Assembly: GCA_024404655.1 (NCBI GenBank) | Contig: JAKSPR010000076.1 | Span: 1-10,451 of the forward strand | DNA from: Clostridia bacterium | GTDB taxonomy: Bacteria; Bacillota; Clostridia; Oscillospirales; CAG-272 | Length of the DNA: 10,451 bases | Direction: 5' to 3' | Shown here: piece after piece, positions 1-6,133 of the stretch | How the letters are laid out: every line of letters begins with the position of its first letter | Numbering within the stretch: the first letter of the stretch is position 1 | Program-made: the position numbers and the translations under genes | The notes under the pieces: model-generated | The model's database searches: none | Told to the model about the DNA's origin: nothing | Seen by the model: the letters and a program-made list of their open reading frames with translations, nothing else

Positions 1-668
1 ATGATGACAAAATCGTCATCCTGTACAGCGTCGATCAGCTCTTTCACATAGGGGAAAGAAAACTCTGCTTCCAGATCGGGTGAGAGCAGACCGGAAAGGG
101 GTTCTGCCAGTACGATACCGTCCGCACCTGCTGCTTTGTAAGCTTTGGCGTATTCGATCAAGAACGCCGTGGTCTTCTTCATTGCTGCGGTGATGAAATC
201 GGGGTCGGCGATACAGTTGACCAGCGCTTCCGTAACTTCCATCAGACGACCGCAGAGGGAAAACGGACCGATCATTCCTGCAAAGACAGGTTTGTCTGTG
301 ATCTGCTTTTTCGCATTTTCAATCGCTTTGATATAAAGTCCGGTACGTGCGGTACCGACAGCAGGGATTTCCAGTGCCTCTGCTTCGTCCTCATCGGAGA
401 TCAGGGTGTCAAGGACCGTGGGAATTTCGTTTTCCTCGGCTTTCAGCGTGCAGCCGAAAGCTTCGGCTTCCACGGAAAGGTCCATCATGCTGACGGCAGC
501 AGCGCTGTCCAGACGGGAGGCAAGGAGAACCATGCCTTTTGTCTGCAGTTCTGCAGAATGGGTCAGGTCATAGACACTGACACCCAGAAGCTGTGCACAG
601 GGAAAGGTCAGAATCGGGAGCGGTTTGCCGGAGGCGGGAAGCGCCTGCAGCCATTGTTTCATGTTCAT
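1..668 (-). CDS. UroD/MtaA-family corrinoid-dependent methyltransferase (partial, C-terminus outside window)
   Basis: Only the first 222 residues are in the window; the rest lies beyond the left edge. The reading frame starts MNMKQWLQAL and contains MDLSVEAEAFGC (62-73), GMIGPFSL (131-138) and GADGIVLAEPLSGLLSP (181-197). These fit the uroporphyrinogen decarboxylase superfamily branch that holds methylcobamide:coenzyme M methyltransferases (MtaA/MtbA) and related cobalamin-dependent methyltransferases. Members move a methyl group between a corrinoid protein and a thiol or other acceptor in the cytoplasm. The start at 668 is supported by AGGAG (complement of 676-680) seven bases upstream; a second Met at residue 3 is possible. 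It follows the corrinoid protein gene after 26 bp and is probably co-transcribed with it. The zinc-ligand region (His-x-Cys ... Cys) that separates MtaA-like enzymes from true heme UroD would be in the missing part. The pairing with a corrinoid protein argues against heme synthesis. The substrate is unknown. Confidence 0.82.
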   Translation of the reverse strand, partial: MNMKQWLQALPASGKPLPILTFPCAQLLGVSVYDLTHSAELQTKGMVLLASRLDSAAAVSMMDLSVEAEAFGCTLKAEENEIPTVLDTLISDEDEAEALEIPAVGTARTGLYIKAIENAKKQITDKPVFAGMIGPFSLCGRLMEVTEALVNCIADPDFITAAMKKTTAFLIEYAKAYKAAGADGIVLAEPLSGLLSPDLEAEFSFPYVKELIDAVQDDDFVI

Positions 669-694
669 GGGGATACTCCTGTTGGTATTCGGAA

Positions 695-1330
695 TCAGTT
701 CTCAAAAAAACCTCTTGCGGCGATGGCTGCGGATGCAGCATCAAGGGTATAGCAGTCTGCACCGATTTCATCGGCAAAGGCCTGGGTAACAGGAGCGCCG
801 CCGACCATGACCTTGACCTGATCACGGATGCCGGCAGCCTTGAGGGCGTCAATGGTATCCTTCTGCGCCATCATGGTGGTGGTGAGCAGAGCGGAGAGAC
901 AGACAATTTTTGCGCCGCTTTCCTTGACTGCTTCAACAACGCGTTCGGGATCGACATCGGTGCCGAGGTCAATGCACTCGATACCCTGACCCTCGATCAT
1001 CATTTTGACAAGGTTCTTGCCGATATCGTGCATATCGCCCTTGACGGTACAGATGACGGCTTTGCCCAGAGGTTCAACACCTGCCTGATTCAGCGCGGGC
1101 TTGAGGACCTTCAGACCTTCGTTCATGGCACGTGCTGCGACCAGAACTTCGGGAACGAATACTTCGTTGTTGTGGAACTTTTCACCGACAATGTTCATGC
1201 CGGCGACAAGACCGTTATTAAGGATATCGGCTGCCGGAACGCCTTCTTCCAGCGCCTGTGTGATGAGTGCGACAACATCCTTTTTCTTGCCGCGCTGCAG
1301 CTTCTCGGAGATTTCATCAAAAATTGCCAT
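695..1330 (-). CDS. Corrinoid (cobalamin-binding) methyl-carrier protein, MtaC/MtbC-like
   Basis: This 211-residue protein carries methyl groups on a cobalamin cofactor between a substrate methyltransferase and an acceptor methyltransferase. Residues about 1-85 form the B12-binding helical cap, with the typical stretch ADILNNGLVAGMNIVGEKF and EVLVAARAM. Residues about 88-211 form the Rossmann-like B12 domain. The signature DxHxxG is intact (D99-M-H101-D-I-G104), so the cobalt-ligating His101 is present, and the later SALLTTTM (146-153) and VGGAPV (176-181) motifs are also there. The length matches stand-alone carriers such as MtaC/MtbC/MttC. The start at 1330 has a weak, rather distant AAGGA site about 13 bases upstream. 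It lies 26 bp ahead of the UroD/MtaA-family gene and has its own promoter at 1372-1400. The substrate-specific methyltransferase (MtaB, MttB or similar) and the reductive activator are not in the window, so the methyl donor cannot be named. Confidence 0.93.
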   Translation of the reverse strand: MAIFDEISEKLQRGKKKDVVALITQALEEGVPAADILNNGLVAGMNIVGEKFHNNEVFVPEVLVAARAMNEGLKVLKPALNQAGVEPLGKAVICTVKGDMHDIGKNLVKMMIEGQGIECIDLGTDVDPERVVEAVKESGAKIVCLSALLTTTMMAQKDTIDALKAAGIRDQVKVMVGGAPVTQAFADEIGADCYTLDAASAAIAARGFFEN

Positions 1331-1371
1331 AGCTTTTATTGATTCCTTTCTGTATTTGGGATTATGGATTC

Positions 1372-1400
1372 ATTATATCATGCTTTTTACGGTTATGCAA
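1372..1400 (-). promoter_or_regulatory. Sigma-A promoter for the corrinoid methyltransferase genes
   Basis: On the minus strand, -35 TTGCAT (complement of 1395-1400) is followed after exactly 17 bp by a perfect -10 TATAAT (complement of 1372-1377). Transcription would start near 1365 and give a leader of about 35 bases before the ATG at 1330. That leader is too short for a cobalamin riboswitch. Confidence 0.8.
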
Positions 1401-1441
1401 TACCCGATTTTGCGCTTGAATTTATAAAAATTGCGGTTTCA

Positions 1442-1476
1442 TAAAAAGCCGCTGACAGGAGTTCTGTCAGCGGCTT
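1442..1476 (-). terminator. Rho-independent terminator of the left solute-binding protein gene
   Basis: A perfect 13-bp inverted repeat (AAGCCGCTGACAG at 1446-1458 and CTGTCAGCGGCTT at 1464-1476) encloses a 5-base loop. Read on the minus strand, the GC-rich stem ends in a TTTTTAT tract (complement of 1441-1447). It begins about 20 bp past the stop codon of the gene ending at 1496. It also insulates the downstream C1 genes, which have their own promoter about 45 bp further on. Confidence 0.92.
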
Positions 1477-1495
1477 GGGGGAGGCTTATTTGGTA

Positions 1496-2977
1496 TCAGT
1501 CAAGATTGTAATTGTCGATGGCATCCTGTATTTTTGCACGGTGGCTTTCCAGCAGGGATGCGACTTCGTCGTTATTCTTGGTGACCTCAGCATTGAGCGA
1601 TTCTTTGAACTTGTTTGTTGCGTTGGCGAAGGTCCAGGTCAGATCGGGGACAACGGACTGCATAATGATGTTCAGCATTTCGACGGAATCCTCGTTGCGC
1701 AGATTCTTCTGTTCCAGCGTGGTCTCACGGAATACCGGCATGACCATATCATAACTCAGATAGGAAAGTGCATCGGAAAGCTTGGCGGACCGTACCGGAT
1801 CGGAAACCGTGACGGGAATGGAAAGACAGGGTGTTCCGTAGAAGGAACTGACATAATATGCATCCTGATTTTCATCGTACTTCGGATACGGACAGATACC
1901 AAAGGAGAAATCCTTGTCGCGCAGACGGTTGGTTTTGGATATCTCCGCAGTCAGGAACAGGGAACGCTGATTTTCAAATACGCCGATATAGCTTGCGGGA
2001 TTATCATCTACAGCACCGGAATATGTCATATAGAATCTGCCGTCTGTGGTCGTGACAAGACGGGCGAGCGAGGAAACGACATTATAAAAACGTTCTGTTC
2101 CTGCGGTCAGTTCAAGACTGCCGTTGTTGTTGCGGATGATATTCTCGTTGGTCCCCGTCAAGAAACCGTAAATATTCGGATAAGCGCAACCATAGAAGCA
2201 GTTTCCGGTGGCGTCGTTTGAAAAGGAATTGTCACCGTTTAGGGATGCCGCTGCTTTCAGGTATTCTCCTAAACGATCCAGCGTCCATTTTCCTCCACGG
2301 ACAAGATCATAGGGAAGCTCCAGATCAAGATTTGACATGATATTCTCATTGAAATACATACACCAGATGGAATCTATGATCATGAGCTGTGTATAGCTTG
2401 CCGCAACGTACAGATTGCCGTTTACGGTGATGCCGTCGTTATATGTTTTGAGCCACCACGGTTCGTCAAACCGGAAGCCCTCGATATCCGGCAGATTGTA
2501 AAGATATCCGTCCTTGACAAAAGTGTTCAGATCCCGTGCCGGGACAAAGAAGATATCATAAAGATCATCTCCGGACTTTACGATTTTTCTGCCGTAATTG
2601 GCAAGATCGGCATCGACATTTTTCCCGGTTTCCTCCAGTGTGACGCCTGTTTTGTCTTCAAATGCACGGCAGCGGTTATAGAGGATATCGTTCAGAGCTT
2701 CGCCGTTTTCGCCTTCACGGTCGATCTGGGCATGCATTGAATAAATGTCCTCGGCATTCAGAATGCGGAAGACACCGCCCGAATACTCTGCGGTATATTC
2801 ATAGACATATTCAGGAACGGCACTTTCCGTTTCTGAAACGGTAACAGGGGAATTGTCCGTACCGGCTTCCGGTTTCTGCGTTTCGGCAGGGGGGGTCCCG
2901 CATGCGCAGACGGTTGATATCAGAGCGGTAAACAGTGCAGCAGTGATGCAGTTACGAATGTTGCGTTTCATATTCAT
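1496..2977 (-). CDS. Extracellular solute-binding lipoprotein, probable sugar ABC transporter component
   Basis: This 493-residue protein is likely a membrane-anchored receptor that captures a carbohydrate for an ABC importer. It has a basic N-terminus (KRNIRN), a hydrophobic core (ITAALFTALIST) and a lipobox-like VCAC, so Cys26 is the probable lipidated residue, followed by a low-complexity Pro/Glu/Thr linker (28-66). The mature part has solute-binding family landmarks: DLYDIFFVPARDL (138-150), EPWW (172-175), CMYFN (206-210), GGKWTLDRLGEYL (228-240) and SFGICPYPKYDENQDAYY (358-375). The frame stays open upstream to an ATG at 3016, but that codon lies upstream of the -10 box, so the start is 2977 (AGGA five bases upstream) or the in-frame Met at 2971. 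It is a paralogue of the lipoprotein at 8817. It stands alone, with no permease or ATPase genes beside it, and is transcribed divergently from the AraC regulator. The ligand is unknown. Confidence 0.9.
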   Translation of the reverse strand: MNMKRNIRNCITAALFTALISTVCACGTPPAETQKPEAGTDNSPVTVSETESAVPEYVYEYTAEYSGGVFRILNAEDIYSMHAQIDREGENGEALNDILYNRCRAFEDKTGVTLEETGKNVDADLANYGRKIVKSGDDLYDIFFVPARDLNTFVKDGYLYNLPDIEGFRFDEPWWLKTYNDGITVNGNLYVAASYTQLMIIDSIWCMYFNENIMSNLDLELPYDLVRGGKWTLDRLGEYLKAAASLNGDNSFSNDATGNCFYGCAYPNIYGFLTGTNENIIRNNNGSLELTAGTERFYNVVSSLARLVTTTDGRFYMTYSGAVDDNPASYIGVFENQRSLFLTAEISKTNRLRDKDFSFGICPYPKYDENQDAYYVSSFYGTPCLSIPVTVSDPVRSAKLSDALSYLSYDMVMPVFRETTLEQKNLRNEDSVEMLNIIMQSVVPDLTWTFANATNKFKESLNAEVTKNNDEVASLLESHRAKIQDAIDNYNLD

Positions 2978-3002
2978 GACCTTCCTTTCGTTTTCTGATG
3001 CG

Positions 3003-3031
3003 ATTATAGCACGCAAACAATGGTTTGTAAA
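3003..3031 (-). promoter_or_regulatory. Sigma-A promoter of the left solute-binding lipoprotein gene
   Basis: On the minus strand, -35 TTTACA (complement of 3026-3031) and a perfect -10 TATAAT (complement of 3003-3008) are separated by 17 bp. Transcription should begin near 2996. This rules out the upstream in-frame ATG at 3016 and supports 2977 or 2971 as the start codon. Confidence 0.85.
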
Positions 3032-3057
3032 CGGTTGAAATTCATAGGAACGGTGTA

Positions 3058-3099
3058 ATATTCAGATATCGTCGAAAAATGTGCTGAATATCTTGAAAA
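3058..3099. promoter_or_regulatory. Candidate operator between the divergent promoters (overlapping direct and inverted repeats)
   Basis: The interval between the two -35 boxes holds ATATC-N3-GAAAA at 3066-3078 and ATATC-N2-GAAAA at 3088-3099, a direct repeat shifted by 21-22 bp, or about two helical turns. The same DNA contains an inverted repeat, ATATTCAG (3058-3065) and CTGAATAT (3084-3091). The second direct-repeat copy overlaps the -35 box of the AraC gene (3093-3098) and lies well upstream of the leftward promoter. AraC-family proteins typically bind tandem half-sites about 21 bp apart, so this is the natural candidate site for the adjacent regulator: repression of its own gene and activation of the leftward gene. 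This is inferred from position and repeats only. Confidence 0.45.
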
Positions 3100-3121
3100 G
3101 AGGAACACTGTGTTGTATAAT
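3093..3121 (+). promoter_or_regulatory. Sigma-A promoter of the AraC regulator gene
   Basis: TTGAAA (3093-3098) and a perfect TATAAT (3116-3121) are separated by 17 bp. Transcription should begin near 3128, downstream of the in-frame GTG at 3110, so that codon cannot be the start. The strong ribosome site AAGGAGG at 3138-3144 then serves the ATG at 3155. The next gene at 4175 probably depends on this promoter too. Confidence 0.85.
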
Positions 3122-3154
3122 AAATACATAAACAGGGAAGGAGGCGCAGTACTT

Positions 3155-4144
3155 ATGGTGTTTTATGCAATCCGCCTGAAAAATCAGCCGCAGGTACAGT
3201 TTGCCGCCTCCATTACCATGGAAATCACGCAGGAAAAACACAATATCATTGATCACAGAGAGGGAATTCTGGAGTTTTCCTTTTTTACGGCACCCTGCGG
3301 CATTACAGCTGACGGAAAACACTTTGATGTCGGATCGGGAAATATCATAACACTTGTGCCGTCTTCTCTGTATACGATCTCGCTTCCGGAGATGGGAGCG
3401 CAGGAAAGATCCTCTTTTACGCTTGCAAGTGCCGCAGTATTCTCACCGCAGATGACCGTGGAACAGTTCGATACCGAAGCGAAGATGCCGGAACCGGAGC
3501 TCTGGGATGACCCTGATATGTTTTTTCTGCCGCTCATATCATCGTTGACCGAGGAAGAGTATCAGCAGGCGGCCGCATTGATTACTTCCATCATTGATAT
3601 CTATGCAGCCGGCAGACCGTCTTCCCGCTGGCTTTGCCTGTCTGATTTTTATGAACTGATTGCCCTTCTGGATACTGCTCTCCGCAATACGGTGCAGGCT
3701 GTCAGCAGAGAGCGCTACCAGACCGGAACACGTTATTATATCCGCAAAGCCCGGAAATATATCGAAGCTCATTTCTGCGGCCCGCTGACTTTGTCCGAGG
3801 TCGCCGCGCATCTGGAAATATCTCCGGGGTACCTCTGCAGCCTCTACCGGGCAGCGACAGGAAGAACCGTGATCGAAACCATTCAGTACCTTCGTGTACA
3901 GAAACTGCGCAGTCTTATCAGTGCGGAACCGGAGAAAACTATGCGGGAACTCTGTACACAGGTCGGCTTCCGGGATGTCCGCTATGTCCAGAGGCTGTTC
4001 AAACGCTATTACGGCATTTCCATGCAGCAGTGCAGAAAAATTGACCGGGGTGTTTCCCTTTACCACGAGAATCCATGGGAGAAATCCGATCTTGACCACG
4101 ATATCTTTTATGATACGCCACATCCGGATGAATCCGAAGAATGA
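3155..4144 (+). CDS. AraC/XylS-family transcriptional regulator
   Basis: This 329-residue DNA-binding protein probably controls the sugar-use genes on both sides. Residues about 1-105 look like the beta-rich, cupin-like ligand-sensing region of AraC proteins (TAPCGITADGKHFDVGSGNIITLVP). A helical linker follows, then a C-terminal double helix-turn-helix: first HTH about 210-232 (LTLSEVAAHLEISPGYLCSLY), second about 262-284 (TMRELCTQVGFRDVRYVQRLFKR), ending in the family's YYGIS motif (285-289). An unusually acidic tail of about 35 residues follows the HTH. The start at 3155 is chosen because AAGGAGG lies ten bases upstream and because the promoter excludes the upstream GTG. It is divergent from the lipoprotein gene at 2977 and 30 bp ahead of the GH-like gene, with no terminator between, so the two are probably co-transcribed. 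The ligand is unknown, most likely an oligosaccharide or its breakdown product. Confidence 0.93.
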   Translation: MVFYAIRLKNQPQVQFAASITMEITQEKHNIIDHREGILEFSFFTAPCGITADGKHFDVGSGNIITLVPSSLYTISLPEMGAQERSSFTLASAAVFSPQMTVEQFDTEAKMPEPELWDDPDMFFLPLISSLTEEEYQQAAALITSIIDIYAAGRPSSRWLCLSDFYELIALLDTALRNTVQAVSRERYQTGTRYYIRKARKYIEAHFCGPLTLSEVAAHLEISPGYLCSLYRAATGRTVIETIQYLRVQKLRSLISAEPEKTMRELCTQVGFRDVRYVQRLFKRYYGISMQQCRKIDRGVSLYHENPWEKSDLDHDIFYDTPHPDESEE

Positions 4145-4174
4145 TAAAAAATCAAAGAAACGAGGAATAATACA

Positions 4175-6043
4175 ATGTACCGTATTTCCGTACCCGTGAT
4201 GGTAACCGCAAAAACCTTTGCTCCCGAAGCGATTCTTGCCGACCTGCGTGCAGCAGGCGCCGAGCGTGTTTTCCTTGCCATTCCGCCGATATCCACCGAT
4301 GAAAAAAAGCAGAATGCCATCAATGAAAAGTTGGCTTCCGCCGTGAAATTCTTCAGGGGACACGGCATTGAGACCGGCGTCTGGTTCTGGGCGTTCTGGG
4401 TAGAGGGGGAGCATGGCTTCACGCCCATCACAGGCGTAAACGGCTCGGAAAGCAGACAGGAAAAATGCCCGTTTGATGAGAATTTCCTTGCATTCATGGC
4501 AAAACATCTTGCTGCCGTTGCAGCGATGGGCCCCGATCTCATCCAGTTTGACGACGATCTCCGGTTCGGCTTCATCGACTGCGGCTTTGGCTGTACCTGC
4601 AAGAATCACCGGGCGGCTATGGAGAAGATGCTCGGAAAATCTTTGCCGGAGGGCTCGCTCTTTGAACTGTTCTTCAGCGGAAAGCCCAACGAATACCGCC
4701 GGGCGTTTTTACAGGCCAACGGCGACAGCATCCGGTTATTTGCCCGCCGGGCACGGGCGGCTGTTGACAGCGTCAATCCCGCGGTACGGCTCGGGCAGTG
4801 TGCATGCCTCGGTACCTTCGATCTGGACGGCACCGATCCCTTTGAAATATCAAAGCTCCTTGCAGGCAAAACAAAGCCTTTTGTCCGCCTGATCGGTGCG
4901 CCTTACTGGGCAGAGCGGCAGAACTGGGGCAACCGACTTTCAAACGTCATCGAAATGGAACGTATGGAACGCGCATGGTATGAGGGGAACGACATCGAGG
5001 TCTTCTCCGAGGGTGATGCGTACCCGAGACCCCGTTTCCATGTCCCGGCGGCATATCTGGAACTGTTTGACGCGGCACTGCGTGCAGACGGTTCCCTTGA
5101 CGGTATCCTCAAATATATGATGGATTATACCGCATCCTCCCGCTATGAGCGCGGCTATCTTTCCCATCATATCAAGGACGAACCGCGCAAGAAGCTGCTG
5201 CAGGAAATCTTTGACGGAAAAGAATGTATCGGTATCCGCGTCTATGATTCCATGAAGAAAGCGGAGGACAGTGATTTCTCCGAGCGCGGCAGTCATCCGG
5301 CGGTCGTGGAAAATCAGTTCTTCCCGAAGGCTCCCCGGATGCTTACCGCACTTTCCTTCCCGACGGTTTACCGCGGTACCGGCTGTGCGGGCATTGCTTT
5401 CGGTGAGAACGCCCGCCATCTGCCCGAAGACGCTTTTGAAAAGCCGCTGATCCTCGATATTCCGGCAGCAAGGATCCTTGCGGAACAGGGCATCGACACG
5501 GGACTTGACAGATTTATCGGCAATTCCGGTGCATCCCGCACGCATTTTGCTGAAATGGAAGAGTATGTGCAGGTACAGAGTTCCAACGGCGGCTTCTGCC
5601 GCGTGACCCTGAAAGCGGGTGCTGTTGTCAGAGGAACCTATGATGCGGGAGAAGATTTCCCGTTCCTTGCATCCTATGAGAACGCAGACGGCAGAAGATT
5701 TATCCTCCTGGGCTTTAATGCGGAGATCGTTTCCGAGGACGCGTGGCGCAATTATGCCCTTGCTGCTATGCTTCACAGAATACTTGCGGAAATGGGCGCA
5801 GCCGTTCCGGTACAGTGCCTCGGCAATCCCGATCTCTATATCCTTGCAAAGGAAGACGAAAAACAGTGTGCCATTGGCTTTTTCAACATTTTTGCCGATG
5901 ACATTGAACCGGCAGAAGCGAAGATTCCCGGCAAATGGAGCAATGCCCGGTTTTATGGCTGCACAGGACACAAGACAGAGGAAGGAATCGTCATCGACTA
6001 TATTCCGGCCTACGGCTACGTGTTTGTTACTCTTGAAAAATAA
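4175..6043 (+). CDS. Putative glycoside hydrolase-like protein (TIM barrel with DDD motif, probable GATase-like domain)
   Basis: I do not recognise a named family for this 622-residue protein, but it resembles the GH42/GH-A style of TIM-barrel glycosidase. Residues about 1-330 alternate strands and helices as in a barrel, with VFLAIPP (32-38), GIETGVWFWAFW (64-75), DLIQFDDDLRFG (121-132) and IEVFSEGDAYPRPR (274-287). DDD126-128, Glu275, Glu279 and Asp281 are candidate active-site acids. A Cys/His cluster C136-x3-C140-x-C142-x2-H145 follows the DDD motif and could bind metal. Residues about 345-545 resemble the GATase-like domain of GH42-type enzymes (KPLILDIPAARILAEQGI, 423-440), and a small beta-rich tail ends the protein (about 560-622). 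There is no signal peptide, so it should act in the cytoplasm. The start has AGGAA eight bases upstream. It follows the AraC gene by 30 bp. Activity and substrate are unproven; a non-hydrolytic role is possible. Confidence 0.78.
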   Translation: MYRISVPVMVTAKTFAPEAILADLRAAGAERVFLAIPPISTDEKKQNAINEKLASAVKFFRGHGIETGVWFWAFWVEGEHGFTPITGVNGSESRQEKCPFDENFLAFMAKHLAAVAAMGPDLIQFDDDLRFGFIDCGFGCTCKNHRAAMEKMLGKSLPEGSLFELFFSGKPNEYRRAFLQANGDSIRLFARRARAAVDSVNPAVRLGQCACLGTFDLDGTDPFEISKLLAGKTKPFVRLIGAPYWAERQNWGNRLSNVIEMERMERAWYEGNDIEVFSEGDAYPRPRFHVPAAYLELFDAALRADGSLDGILKYMMDYTASSRYERGYLSHHIKDEPRKKLLQEIFDGKECIGIRVYDSMKKAEDSDFSERGSHPAVVENQFFPKAPRMLTALSFPTVYRGTGCAGIAFGENARHLPEDAFEKPLILDIPAARILAEQGIDTGLDRFIGNSGASRTHFAEMEEYVQVQSSNGGFCRVTLKAGAVVRGTYDAGEDFPFLASYENADGRRFILLGFNAEIVSEDAWRNYALAAMLHRILAEMGAAVPVQCLGNPDLYILAKEDEKQCAIGFFNIFADDIEPAEAKIPGKWSNARFYGCTGHKTEEGIVIDYIPAYGYVFVTLEK

Positions 6044-6077
6044 AGCTGTTTTGTCCGCAGAAGAAGGAACACAGCAC

Positions 6078-6107
6078 TTGACATACTGTACTCCGGTATG
6101 TTACAAT
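6078..6107 (+). promoter_or_regulatory. Promoter for the beta-helix/oxidoreductase/lipoprotein genes
   Basis: A perfect -35 TTGACA (6078-6083) and -10 TACAAT (6102-6107) with an upstream TG (extended -10 type) are separated by 18 bp. Transcription would start near 6114, leaving a leader of about 20 bases before the ATG at 6134. It places the last three genes under separate control from, or in addition to, the AraC promoter. An in-frame ATG at 6098 lies between the boxes and so cannot be the start of this transcript's product. Confidence 0.8.
6081..6101. promoter_or_regulatory. 21-bp palindromic operator-like site inside the promoter spacer
   Basis: Half-sites ACATACTGTA (6081-6090) and, on the other strand, ACATACCGGA (6101-6092) match at 8 of 10 positions around a central base at 6091; the outer six bases pair perfectly. 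The site starts inside the -35 box and ends next to the -10 box. A dimeric repressor of the TetR type bound here would block polymerase; a MerR-type activator is an alternative because the dyad fills the spacer. No TetR or MerR gene is present in the window. Confidence 0.5.
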
Positions 6108-6133
6108 ATGGAAAAGAAAGGATTGTTATCGTC

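Noticed and set aside
1..668. Heme-biosynthesis uroporphyrinogen decarboxylase (HemE)
   Set aside because: The co-transcribed corrinoid carrier and the MDLSVEAEAFGC-type stretch fit the MtaA/MtbA branch better; no other heme genes are present.
593..1342. Long plus-strand open frame opposite the corrinoid protein gene
   Set aside because: It is the antisense of a clearly conserved B12-binding protein with intact DxHxxG; its translation shows no family motif and no ribosome site.
1331..1365. Cobalamin riboswitch ahead of the corrinoid genes
   Set aside because: The predicted leader is only about 35 bases, far shorter than a B12 riboswitch, and no B12-box-like sequence was seen in the intergenic region.
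2978..3016. N-terminal extension of the left lipoprotein to the ATG at 3016
   Set aside because: The ATG lies upstream of the TATAAT box and would put 13 charged residues before a normal signal peptide.
3110..3154. N-terminal extension of the AraC protein to the GTG at 3110
   Set aside because: The GTG is upstream of the -10 box, and the extension translates through the AAGGAGG ribosome site that serves the ATG at 3155.
3539..4609. Minus-strand open frame of about 356 codons across the AraC and GH-like genes
   Set aside because: It spans two genuine genes and their spacer in antisense, shows no recognisable domain and no ribosome site, and is explained by the codon bias of the sense strand.
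4940..5971. Minus-strand open frame of about 343 codons inside the GH-like gene
   Set aside because: Antisense shadow; the plus-strand protein shows coherent barrel and GATase-like motifs and the reverse frame does not.
6045..6075. GCTGT...ACAGC hairpin after the GH-like gene as a terminator
   Set aside because: The stem is only five pairs around a loop of about 20 bases and has no following T-run, so read-through from the AraC/GH-like genes into the next gene remains possible.
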